Source: Gammaproteobacteria bacterium (GTDB taxonomy: Bacteria; Pseudomonadota; Gammaproteobacteria; Steroidobacterales; Steroidobacteraceae). From it: a stretch of DNA of 7,313 bases. The notes below the pieces were generated by a model. The model was not told where the DNA came from. It worked only from the letters and a program-made list of their open reading frames with translations, and ran no database searches. This document shows, piece after piece, positions 1 to 6,339 of this stretch. The stretch's first letter is position 1, and the number at the start of each line of letters is the position of its first letter. The stretch spans positions 1 to 7,313 of the forward strand of contig JAOUGR010000097.1 of the NCBI GenBank assembly GCA_029857655.1. The letters run 5' to 3'. The position numbers and the translations under genes were made by a program.

Positions 1-1
1 G

Positions 2-1396
2 GCCGCCGTGGCCGAGGAACCTTCGCAGGCGGCGACACCCGCTGCTCTGCCGCAGCCGGCTCCCGCGACCACCACCGCGATCGAGGCGATCGACCAGCGC
101 ATGCAGGCCTACGACCAGTTCAAGGCCATGTTCGAGACGGCCCGGTTCGAGGAGGCTTTGCCGCTGGCGCAACGTGTCGTGGAATTATCCGAAGTGGATC
201 GCGACCGAGATATCGAGCTGCCGATCGCCTACAACAATCTCGGCGCAACGCTATATCAGCTCAACAAGTACGAGGAGGCGGAAGCCAGCTACACGAAATC
301 ACTGTCGATCCTGGAGGCCACCCAGGGCATCTCGTCGCGGCGACTGATCGTTCCGCTTGCGGGCCTCGGCACTGTCTACGCTGCGACCGACCAGCATGCG
401 CTGGCAGCGAAACAATTCGATCGCGCGCTCGCTGTCAGCCGCCGCTCGGACGGCCTCTTCAACCTGGCGCAGCTACCGATGATCGAGATGGCTGCAGACA
501 GCCGGTTCGCACTCGGCGATTACGGCGGCGTCGAGCGCGATCATTTTTATGCGCTCAGGATCGCGGAACAGAACTACGGATACAACGATCCCCGCACCCT
601 GCCGCCGGCGATGAGGCTCGCGTCGTTTTATGAGTCGCTGAAGGAGTACGTCGCAGCCCGCGGCCTTTACTTGCGCGTGCGCGACATCAGCATGAAGGAG
701 AGCGGCGGCTTCAATCCGCTCGTGGTCAAGAGCCTGATCAGTATCGGCCGCACGCACCGGCTGCAGTACACAATGGCGCCGGAGTCTTTGGAAAGCCAGC
801 TTCCAACCCGCGACAAAGTAACCGGTGAAATCGGCGGCGGCGTTTACAGCGAATCGCGCGATCAGCTGCCCGCTCCGGACAGGTCTGGACTCAAGTCCAT
901 AGAGAAAGCGCTCGAAATCCTGCGCGCCACGCGCGATCCGCCGCCCGTGCTGCTGGCGGAGACGCTGACGGAACTCGGTGACTGGTACCAGGCCACGTCG
1001 CGGGCAGGCACGGCCATTCCGTTTTACGCGGAAGCCTCAGCCATCTATGCAGCCGACAGCGACTCGGGCATGGGCAATCCGCTGCTCGCACCGCGCATGA
1101 TCTTCTACCGGCCGCCGCTGGCGTCGACGCGCAGCATTGGCAACGTCACCGGCGATGTCGTCATGCTGCAGGCGGTGTTCAGCTTTGTCGTCAGCGAGAC
1201 CGGCCAACCGCAGAACGTTACCGTCGTGAGTAGCGACATGGCGGATGGCCAGCTCGCCCAGTGCCGGCGCGCCGTGGAACACGCCAATTACAGCCCGCGT
1301 ATCATGGACGGCAAGCCGGTTGCAACAGAAGGGGTTCAGTTCACCGCCCGCTGGTACGAGCAGCGCGAGGCTGAAACGCCCTCAACCACCGGTTGA
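2..1396 (+). CDS. TPR protein with C-terminal TonB-like domain (5' partial)
   Basis: Reading frame is open at the left edge; the first in-window start is GTG at 8, but the residues before it (Ala-Ala, then Val-Ala-Glu-Glu) look like the end of a signal peptide (A-x-A), so the true start is probably upstream and the protein exported. Numbering from that GTG: a Pro/Ala linker (about 8-25); tetratricopeptide-like helix pairs near 36-60, 73-105 (AYNNLGATLYQLNKYEEAE), 116-147, 163-188, 201-229 and 318-349; then about 383-450 fits the TonB C-terminal pattern: FSFVVSETGQPQNVTVVSSD, then YSPRIMDGKPV, a VQFTARW strand and the stop. TPRs normally bind partner proteins, and TonB-C folds engage outer-membrane or periplasmic partners. 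No TonB membrane anchor is visible in the window. Inferred to be a periplasmic scaffold that may work with the convergent ExbB-like operon, although the opposite strand gives no proof of co-function. TPR call is strong, TonB-C call moderate. Confidence 0.85.
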   Translation, partial: AAVAEEPSQAATPAALPQPAPATTTAIEAIDQRMQAYDQFKAMFETARFEEALPLAQRVVELSEVDRDRDIELPIAYNNLGATLYQLNKYEEAEASYTKSLSILEATQGISSRRLIVPLAGLGTVYAATDQHALAAKQFDRALAVSRRSDGLFNLAQLPMIEMAADSRFALGDYGGVERDHFYALRIAEQNYGYNDPRTLPPAMRLASFYESLKEYVAARGLYLRVRDISMKESGGFNPLVVKSLISIGRTHRLQYTMAPESLESQLPTRDKVTGEIGGGVYSESRDQLPAPDRSGLKSIEKALEILRATRDPPPVLLAETLTELGDWYQATSRAGTAIPFYAEASAIYAADSDSGMGNPLLAPRMIFYRPPLASTRSIGNVTGDVVMLQAVFSFVVSETGQPQNVTVVSSDMADGQLAQCRRAVEHANYSPRIMDGKPVATEGVQFTARWYEQREAETPSTTG

Positions 1397-2095
1397 AGGC
1401 GGCGGCAGTTCCGCAGCGGGCGGCGGCTCCGCGGCCGGCGCTGGTTCGTCCGGAGCCGCAGTCGGTGGCGGCGGCGTCAGCAGTTCCCTGGGATTGCGCA
1501 GCAGCAGCCGCACGGATTCCTGGTCGGTCAGCTCGACTGCAACCTTGGCACCGGCATCCCGCATGGCGCGCTGGGTCGCAATCTGCAATGGCGTCTTGCT
1601 AGCGAGCGTTCGCGCCTTTTCGCGGCCATAACCCGTGAATGTGAAGGCGTCCACGCGCCCGCCGTCGCCATCATAGACAGTCAGCAGGTAACGGATCGTG
1701 ACGATGAATGCCTCGCCCGCGACATCCTTCGGGGTCAGGAACGAGTATTCCTGGAAGCGCGGCTCCAGCACCATCACAAGCGGCGGCCTGATGTCCGAAA
1801 CACGCGTCGGATCCTCGACCGGAACGACTTCCGCGAACATCGCCTTCAGCAGCCAGTCCAGGTTCTGCACGTGGGCCGGGCCGAGCGTGATCTCGTAATC
1901 GATATTGCTGCGCGTCTCCTTGTGGACGTATTCGCGAAACTCCTTCGAGTAGTAGATACCGACGCGGGCCGGCAGCTGTTCGATCAACGGCGGCGGCAGC
2001 GTGGACTGTGCGGAGAGTTTTGTCCCGGTGCAGCCTGCGAGCATCGCGAACGCAATCGGCAGGGCGCACAGCGGCAGGACTATACGTTTATTCAT
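1382..2095 (-). CDS. Outer-membrane-type lipoprotein, function unknown, Pro/Ala-rich tail
   Basis: Starts at ATG 2095-2093, giving 237 residues. A TTG one codon upstream is open, but the GGAG at 2105-2102 is 6 nt from the ATG and only 3 nt from the TTG, and the ATG forms a TGATG overlap with the preceding stop. Residues 1-22 are a lipoprotein signal peptide: MNKR, hydrophobic core, lipobox L19-A-G-C22. The residue after Cys is Thr, not Asp, which favours outer-membrane sorting. The mature part (about 38-200) is mixed alpha/beta, with VGIYYSKEFREYV, YEITLGPAH and a MFAEVV segment; I do not recognise the family. The last ~33 residues (205-237) are almost only Pro, Ala, Glu and Thr, consistent with an extended linker in the periplasm. 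It is last in the operon, so probably the outer-membrane anchoring or partner component of the proposed complex. Its 3' end overlaps the convergent TPR gene by 15 bp. Confidence 0.88.
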   Translation of the reverse strand: MNKRIVLPLCALPIAFAMLAGCTGTKLSAQSTLPPPLIEQLPARVGIYYSKEFREYVHKETRSNIDYEITLGPAHVQNLDWLLKAMFAEVVPVEDPTRVSDIRPPLVMVLEPRFQEYSFLTPKDVAGEAFIVTIRYLLTVYDGDGGRVDAFTFTGYGREKARTLASKTPLQIATQRAMRDAGAKVAVELTDQESVRLLLRNPRELLTPPPPTAAPDEPAPAAEPPPAAELPPPSTGG

Positions 2096-3114
2096 CAATT
2101 GCTCCGTCGCGTGGTCACGTACTCATCCTCCGGCAGGCCGACGAATACGCCGCCATTCCTCGCGCACAGTATGCGCATCAGCGTCGCGTATCGCATGCTC
2201 GTGTGTTGGGGGTACTGATTCGGGATCGGGAAGCCCAACGCATGGATGCGCACCAGGCGCTCGCCGGTTCCCCCGGCCCGGTTGATCCGGTCCACCGTAT
2301 CGACGACCTCCTGGATCGACGGTCCGGTGAATTCGTCACCGAATACGTAGATGCTGATTGCGTGATCGCGGGTCCAGAAGGTCCTGATCGCCGCGATGAT
2401 GCCTTCTGCCGGGCTTGAATTGGAGAACGCCTGCCAGCCGCGGAACAGGTTCAATATCACCTTGCGCCGCGCCGGCGAGTCCGGAATCCACTTGCCTCGG
2501 TACTCGGAAAACATGTACCCGCCTTCGTCATCCATGACCTGGATGCCCTTCAGCTTCGGGTAGATATTGAGCACTTCCTCCATCTTGCGCTCGGCGCGAC
2601 GCCAGTTCTGCGACTGCATCGATCCGGAAGTGTCGACGATGAAGATCACCCACTCGGCATCGATCGGCACGCCCGCGATCGGCTCGTCGTAGACGCGACG
2701 GCGCCCGGATTTCTGCAGGTCGCGCGCTTCCTCGATCAGCGCCAGGCGCGCCGCAGCGAGCGACTCGGAAATCTTTTTCGTCGATTCTTCCTCGTAGATG
2801 CTGGCCTGCTCCTTGCCGCGGATAGCCGACAGGTCGCCGCGCAGCCTCGCAACGCGCTTCTGTTCCTCGGAAAGCTGCTCGATCCGGCCGCGCAGCTCGC
2901 GTTCCAGCACGACCGAGGTGCCGCGTAATTCGTACAGTTCCTGCTGCAGTTTCGCGATCTGGCCCGCCAGGTCTACTTTTGCCTGTTCGAGCTGGATCGG
3001 GGCCCCGAATTCACTCAGCACCAGCAGCAGGATGATCGCCCCGAAGCCGCAGCAGATGCAGTCGAGGAACGACATGCTGAAGACTTCCGTGTCGCGGCGC
3101 TGGCGGCGCATCAT
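2095..3114 (-). CDS. Membrane-anchored vWA-domain protein (first paralog)
   Basis: 339 residues. Starts with tandem ATGs at 3114 and 3111; GAAGGA at 3126-3121 sits 6 nt from the first, and the junction ATGATG overlaps the previous stop by 4 bases. Domains: positively charged tail 1-11; FSMSFLD 12-18; membrane helix about 19-37 containing CICCGFGA; coiled-coil about 41-135; vWA domain about 154-330. The MIDAS metal site is D161-TSGS, following the IFIV strand. The second MIDAS loop appears as SNSSPAEG (231-238) instead of the usual T-G-G-T, and the acidic loop is FGDEF (258-262). By positive-inside rule the N-terminus is cytoplasmic and the vWA head periplasmic. vWA domains with a MIDAS normally bind a ligand through a divalent metal. 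The Asp before the helix mimics ExbD/TolR, suggesting a stator B-subunit role with the upstream ExbB-like protein (inference). No MoxR ATPase is nearby, so this is not the usual MoxR-vWA pair. Confidence 0.9.
   Translation of the reverse strand: MMRRQRRDTEVFSMSFLDCICCGFGAIILLLVLSEFGAPIQLEQAKVDLAGQIAKLQQELYELRGTSVVLERELRGRIEQLSEEQKRVARLRGDLSAIRGKEQASIYEEESTKKISESLAAARLALIEEARDLQKSGRRRVYDEPIAGVPIDAEWVIFIVDTSGSMQSQNWRRAERKMEEVLNIYPKLKGIQVMDDEGGYMFSEYRGKWIPDSPARRKVILNLFRGWQAFSNSSPAEGIIAAIRTFWTRDHAISIYVFGDEFTGPSIQEVVDTVDRINRAGGTGERLVRIHALGFPIPNQYPQHTSMRYATLMRILCARNGGVFVGLPEDEYVTTRRSN
2102..2105 (-). promoter_or_regulatory. Ribosome binding site (GGAG) that fixes the lipoprotein start
   Basis: GGAG on the minus strand lies inside the end of the vWA gene. 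It is 6 nt from the ATG at 2095 but only 3 nt from the alternative TTG at 2098, so the ATG is chosen and the junction becomes TGATG. Confidence 0.6.
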
Positions 3115-4190
3115 GGCCAGTCCTTCGCTGGACTCAGGAATCCGCCCCCGGTCAGGCGCGCGAGGCGCCAGAAATAGATGGGTGCCGAGGGATCGCCCTC
3201 CATCGGCAACAGCACGATGCTGATCGGCGGCGGCGACGGCGGCAGCGAGCGCACGGCGTCCTTCATCAGGTCCTCGCGCTCTTCAGCCGTCACGAGCCTG
3301 CGGAACGATGGCGGCTTGTCGCCCTGGGTCGGCAGCCCGTCGGTGACCAGGATCACGTTGTCCGGCGCCGGTGAGAGCTTGCTGATCACGGCGAATGCGT
3401 TTCGCAGGCTGGTGCCGCCGGTCGGTGCCGTGGCGCGCAGCTTCTTCACTGCCAGCGCTATCTGCCCGGAATCCTTTGCATTCAGCCAGCGGCCCTCGCT
3501 GCCGTCGACCAGCGGTCGCGCATCCGTGTCGAAAGCGTAGACCTGAAACTGGGTCGATTGCGGCAGGCGCGCTGCAACCCATTCGACCGTGCTGACCGCC
3601 TGCTGCCACTTGGCTGAGCCGACGCGGCGCTCCGGCGCCATGTTGCGCAGCCGGATGATGTTGACGACGGTTTCGTCCAGCATGCTCGCGGACGCATCCA
3701 CCAGCAGGAGCACGCGCTTGCCGTCGATCCGGAGCGTGACCAGCTGTTGTGGATCCTGGATCTTGACCTCGCCGTCGCCCTTCGGCGGCGCCCGCTCCTT
3801 GAGCCGGCGCGTACCTTCTTCGAGAGATTTAAGGTCTGCCTTCAGGCGCTCCAGGCTTTCGCGCCGCGCGAGCGTGTCGTGCTCGTAGCGCGCGAGTTCC
3901 TCCTGCGTCATGCGGATCTTTTCAAGCGCCTCGCGGGAAAGGCCGGCCGCCTTGACCTTCTCCTCATCGGTCTCGGCCAGCGCATTGCGCAGGTCCGCCA
4001 GGTGCGAATATCCCTCCAGCACTTCCTGTTCGAGCTTGCGGGATTCAGCCGCAAGATCCGAACTCGACTTGATCCGGTCCAGGCCCGACTGCGCGCTGAT
4101 GATGGTGTAGAAAAGCACGACGGCGCCAAACCCGCAGGAGATCACGTCCAGGAAGGACATGCTGAAAGTCTGCGTCTTGCGCCGCGCCAC
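3111..4190 (-). CDS. Membrane-anchored vWA-domain protein (second paralog)
   Basis: 359 residues from a GTG start at 4190-4188, two bases after the stop of the FHA gene; a GGTGG lies about 9 nt upstream. This start places FSMSFLD (9-15) in the same position as in the downstream paralog. Order: basic tail 1-8; Asp15; membrane helix about 16-33 with ISCGFGA; long charged coiled-coil about 40-135; vWA domain about 157-352. The MIDAS is more canonical than in the paralog: D165-ASAS in the LLLVDASASM strand, PTGGTSL for the threonine loop (about 256-262) and VTDGLPT for the acidic loop (282-288). It ends in a strand region FYWRLARLTGGGFL-like, usual for vWA C-termini. Expected to sit in the inner membrane with the vWA head in the periplasm. 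It probably pairs with its paralog, since ExbD-type subunits are dimers inside the ExbB pentamer; a heterodimer is an inference. Confidence 0.9.
   Translation of the reverse strand: MARRKTQTFSMSFLDVISCGFGAVVLFYTIISAQSGLDRIKSSSDLAAESRKLEQEVLEGYSHLADLRNALAETDEEKVKAAGLSREALEKIRMTQEELARYEHDTLARRESLERLKADLKSLEEGTRRLKERAPPKGDGEVKIQDPQQLVTLRIDGKRVLLLVDASASMLDETVVNIIRLRNMAPERRVGSAKWQQAVSTVEWVAARLPQSTQFQVYAFDTDARPLVDGSEGRWLNAKDSGQIALAVKKLRATAPTGGTSLRNAFAVISKLSPAPDNVILVTDGLPTQGDKPPSFRRLVTAEEREDLMKDAVRSLPPSPPPISIVLLPMEGDPSAPIYFWRLARLTGGGFLSPAKDWP
3121..3126 (-). promoter_or_regulatory. Ribosome binding site (GAAGGA) of the first vWA gene
   Basis: Strong Shine-Dalgarno-like GAAGGA on the minus strand, inside the 3' end of the upstream vWA gene. 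It is 6 nt from the first of two consecutive ATG codons, favouring the ATG at 3114, which overlaps the upstream TGA. Confidence 0.6.
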
Positions 4191-4192
4191 GT

Positions 4193-5533
4193 TCAGGCCA
4201 CCGCCACCAGGTCGAGCACAACGCCGGGCGTGCCGAGCCGCAGCCTGTCGCCCGCTTCGAGCACCGCCTCCCCGTCCACTTTTTCGCCATTCACGAAGCT
4301 GCCGTAGCGGCTGTGGTCGCGGATGAGCGCGACTCCATCGCGAAGCTCAAGCGTGCAGTGCGAATGCGATATGCCCGCCGCCGACCCGCCGATCGCGAGG
4401 CGGCGCCCGGGTCCCTCGCCGAGCCCGACCACCAGCGGTCGTTCATCGATCGCCTGCGCGCGGCCATTCAGGATGACGTGGGTCGGGCGGGCGGCGCCCG
4501 CACGCCGTTTTTCCCGGCTCGCGGCAACGGCCTGCTTTCGCTGCAGTGCCGTCACGAGCGCGGGCGGATCCGCCGGACCGATTTCGCCGATGCTTGCCGC
4601 CGCCGCCGCGGCCGGCGCCGTGTCCGGCAGGGCCAGGATCTCGAGATCGCTGAGTGCGGCAAGACGATCGCGCAGGGCCGGCAACGCGGCGGCGCGCGAT
4701 GACAGCGCGAGTGTCGTGGCCTCGCCGGCATGGCGGCCGCTGTGGACGAGGTCGATCAACTGCGTGTAGTAGGCTTCGGCCGCCAGCGCGAACTGGTCCC
4801 GGCGCAAGGTCGCCGTGAATGTACGTTCATCGGCATCGATCGAAATGTCGATGGCATCCTGGGCCGCCAGCCTGTCGAGCCAGCCTGGCAGCCGCAAGTG
4901 CAGTTGCTGCTCGGATGCTGCGCGGTGCAGCGGATCGAAGCGCGTGCTGCGCACCATCGCCTCGCTGATCAGCTGTGCCCAGGCGCCATGCAATGCCTTC
5001 TGACCGACGCGCGGCGCAATCTCGACGCGGACGCGGCGCAACAGGCTTGCGCCCTGCATCTGCGTCAGCACGGCCTGGTGCAGGTGGATGTCCAGGTGCA
5101 GGACCTTTGCGCGGGCAGGCAGGCCGGCGCAGGCCGCAACCGCGGCGTCGACCACTCCCGCCACCGGCATCACGATGCTCCTGGCGATGCCGAGCGCAAT
5201 GCCGAGCTGCTGCAGGCGCATGGCGCCCGGCACCGCGAGCACCACCTGCTCGCCGGGCTCGGCGATCGAGTTCCACAGCTGCGCGAGCTGCGCATGCGCG
5301 AGATCTGCGTGCGAGAACGCCTGGTCATTAGCCGCCGCCTGCGGATCGGACGAGAGTTCGGCCCAGAAGCGGTCTGTCGCCAGCACGGGTTGCAGCCGCG
5401 CCGCGGCAACGGCAGCCTCGCCGACCAGCAGGCCCTGCGGGTCCCGCAGCGCTACACCCGGACTCGAGGCCACGCGCACACCATCCCGCACGGCAATCAG
5501 TGCGGCATCCACCAGTTCGAGCCCGATCGTCAT
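4193..5533 (-). CDS. Degenerate Hsp70/actin-like (ASKHA) protein fused to C-terminal FHA domain
   Basis: 446 residues, no signal peptide or membrane helix, so cytoplasmic. The ATG overlaps the ExbB-like stop by one base (TGATG). Residues 1-300 follow the Hsp70/actin order: IGLELVDAAL at the phosphate-1 position (2-11), VVLAVPGAMRLQQLGIALG (97-115) like the Hsp70 VPAxF..xQR segment, GVVDAAVAACA for the E-P-x-A-A-A-x-A helix, HLDIHLHQAVL (146-156) for the second phosphate strand, and LALSSRAAALPALRDRLAAL (275-294) for the adenosine strand and helix. The Gly-rich nucleotide loops are mostly lost, so ATP binding is doubtful. An Ala-rich linker follows. Residues about 366-446 form an FHA domain: ISHSHCTL (S389, H392) and GSFVNG (N415), a DRLRLG strand near the end. 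The conserved Arg of the FHA G-R motif appears replaced by Leu (G370-L371). Position between the channel and the vWA genes suggests a cytoplasmic regulator that reads Thr phosphorylation or docks on the complex; no kinase is visible. Confidence 0.82.
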   Translation of the reverse strand: MTIGLELVDAALIAVRDGVRVASSPGVALRDPQGLLVGEAAVAAARLQPVLATDRFWAELSSDPQAAANDQAFSHADLAHAQLAQLWNSIAEPGEQVVLAVPGAMRLQQLGIALGIARSIVMPVAGVVDAAVAACAGLPARAKVLHLDIHLHQAVLTQMQGASLLRRVRVEIAPRVGQKALHGAWAQLISEAMVRSTRFDPLHRAASEQQLHLRLPGWLDRLAAQDAIDISIDADERTFTATLRRDQFALAAEAYYTQLIDLVHSGRHAGEATTLALSSRAAALPALRDRLAALSDLEILALPDTAPAAAAAASIGEIGPADPPALVTALQRKQAVAASREKRRAGAARPTHVILNGRAQAIDERPLVVGLGEGPGRRLAIGGSAAGISHSHCTLELRDGVALIRDHSRYGSFVNGEKVDGEAVLEAGDRLRLGTPGVVLDLVAVA

Positions 5534-6330
5534 CAGCGGACCTGCAGATTCCGCAGCAGGCGGTTATCCAGATAGGTCTCCGCATCCAGCACCAGGCGCT
5601 CCTGGGCGAGCTGCAGGTTGTGCAGCAGGAACATCAGGAGCAGCGACAGGAGCAGTGCCACCAGCGTCGAGTTGAAGGCGACGCCGAGGTTTTCGGTGAC
5701 ACCCGAGATGTCGCCGGTCACCGCCTTGTGCGCCTGCGCGAGCGCATTGCCGATACCGCGCACCGTGCCGATGAATCCGATCGCCGGAATCGCCCAGGCG
5801 ATGTAGCGGACCATCGACAGCTCCGAGTCCAGCCGCTCGGCCTCGGCATGACAGACCGCGTGGCCCGCGTCCGAAACGTCCTGGACATTGCGCGTCGCGC
5901 CGAAGCGTGCCAGCGCCGCCTTGGATGCGCGCACGACCAGCGATTGCTGCTGGATGACCGGGATCGATTCCAGCTGGCGCACGTATTCACGCGTGTCCTC
6001 GGGCAGGATCCTCATGCCCTCGGGCACGCGCACCGGATCCTGCTCCAGCAATTCCTGTTCCAGGTGAGTCGCGCGTGTCTTGAAGCCGATCATCGCGACC
6101 GCCCAGAGCATGAGGATCACGCAGCTTTCCTGCTCCCAGTCCTTCATGATCACGAACAGCGAGCGTTCCGGCACGTAGTTCGGATCCTTGTCCATCTCCT
6201 CTTCCTGGACTGCGAGTACTGCGCTCGCATTGGGCCGCACCCAGGCGGACCAGACCACCTGGATCAGGACGATGGCGGCGAGCAGCGAAATCATGCTGAA
6301 CAGGAATTCTTTCGGATAACGGGTCTTCAT
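5533..6330 (-). CDS. MotA/TolQ/ExbB proton-channel family protein
   Basis: 265 residues, ATG at 6330; GAGGA at 6339-6335, 4 nt upstream, overlaps the stop of the preceding gene. Four predicted membrane helices: about 9-29, 68-84, 174-196 and 214-238. Standard ExbB/TolQ has three, with N-out; the extra first helix would place the N-terminus inside, and the big cytoplasmic region is then 85-173, which contains charged helix ELLEQDP and QQQSLVVRASKAALARF. The signature GFIGTVRGIG (185-194) and the last helix with AFNSTLVALL (218-227) match the family's two channel helices; T189 and T222 sit where ExbB and TolQ have their conserved channel threonines. The family forms pentamers that conduct protons around a dimer of ExbD/TolR/MotB and turn the ion flow into motion. 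No ExbD/TolR gene is in the window; the vWA proteins are the candidates. Gene symbols exbB or tolQ would overstate the identity. Confidence 0.9.
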   Translation of the reverse strand: MKTRYPKEFLFSMISLLAAIVLIQVVWSAWVRPNASAVLAVQEEEMDKDPNYVPERSLFVIMKDWEQESCVILMLWAVAMIGFKTRATHLEQELLEQDPVRVPEGMRILPEDTREYVRQLESIPVIQQQSLVVRASKAALARFGATRNVQDVSDAGHAVCHAEAERLDSELSMVRYIAWAIPAIGFIGTVRGIGNALAQAHKAVTGDISGVTENLGVAFNSTLVALLLSLLLMFLLHNLQLAQERLVLDAETYLDNRLLRNLQVR

Positions 6331-6334
6331 GGGA

Positions 6335-6339
6335 TCCTC
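6335..6339 (-). promoter_or_regulatory. Ribosome binding site (GAGGA) of the ExbB-like gene
   Basis: GAGGA on the minus strand shares two bases with the TGA stop of the small secreted protein gene and stands 4 nt before the ATG at 6330. A ribosome finishing the upstream gene would sit on the site, supporting coupled translation. Confidence 0.55.

Noticed and set aside
1245..1631. Plus-strand frame with Gly/Ser-rich protein over the TPR/lipoprotein junction
   Set aside because: Gly/Ser richness is simply the complement of the Pro/Ala-coding tail of the lipoprotein; it is out of frame with the TPR gene.
2095..4190. MoxR-vWA (BatA/BatB-like) chaperone system
   Set aside because: No MoxR AAA+ ATPase is in the window and the vWA proteins carry ExbD-like N-terminal anchors rather than the Bat arrangement.
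3747..4307. Plus-strand open frame of 186 codons across the second vWA gene and end of the FHA gene
   Set aside because: Spans a real gene junction on the other strand and has no domain, signal peptide or RBS support.
4485..4505. Short GC palindrome (GCGGGC-GGC-GCCCGC) as a regulatory site
   Set aside because: Only a 6-bp stem in a coding region of high GC; expected by chance.
4730..5575. Plus-strand open frame of 281 codons over the FHA/Hsp70-like gene
   Set aside because: Antisense shadow with high Arg/His/Gln content and no recognisable motif, while the minus strand encodes a coherent two-domain protein.
2095..6330. Zorya-type anti-phage defence (MotA/MotB-like ZorA-ZorB)
   Set aside because: A channel subunit is present, but there is no OmpA-like ZorB, no helicase or nuclease partner, and no long cytoplasmic tail on the channel protein.
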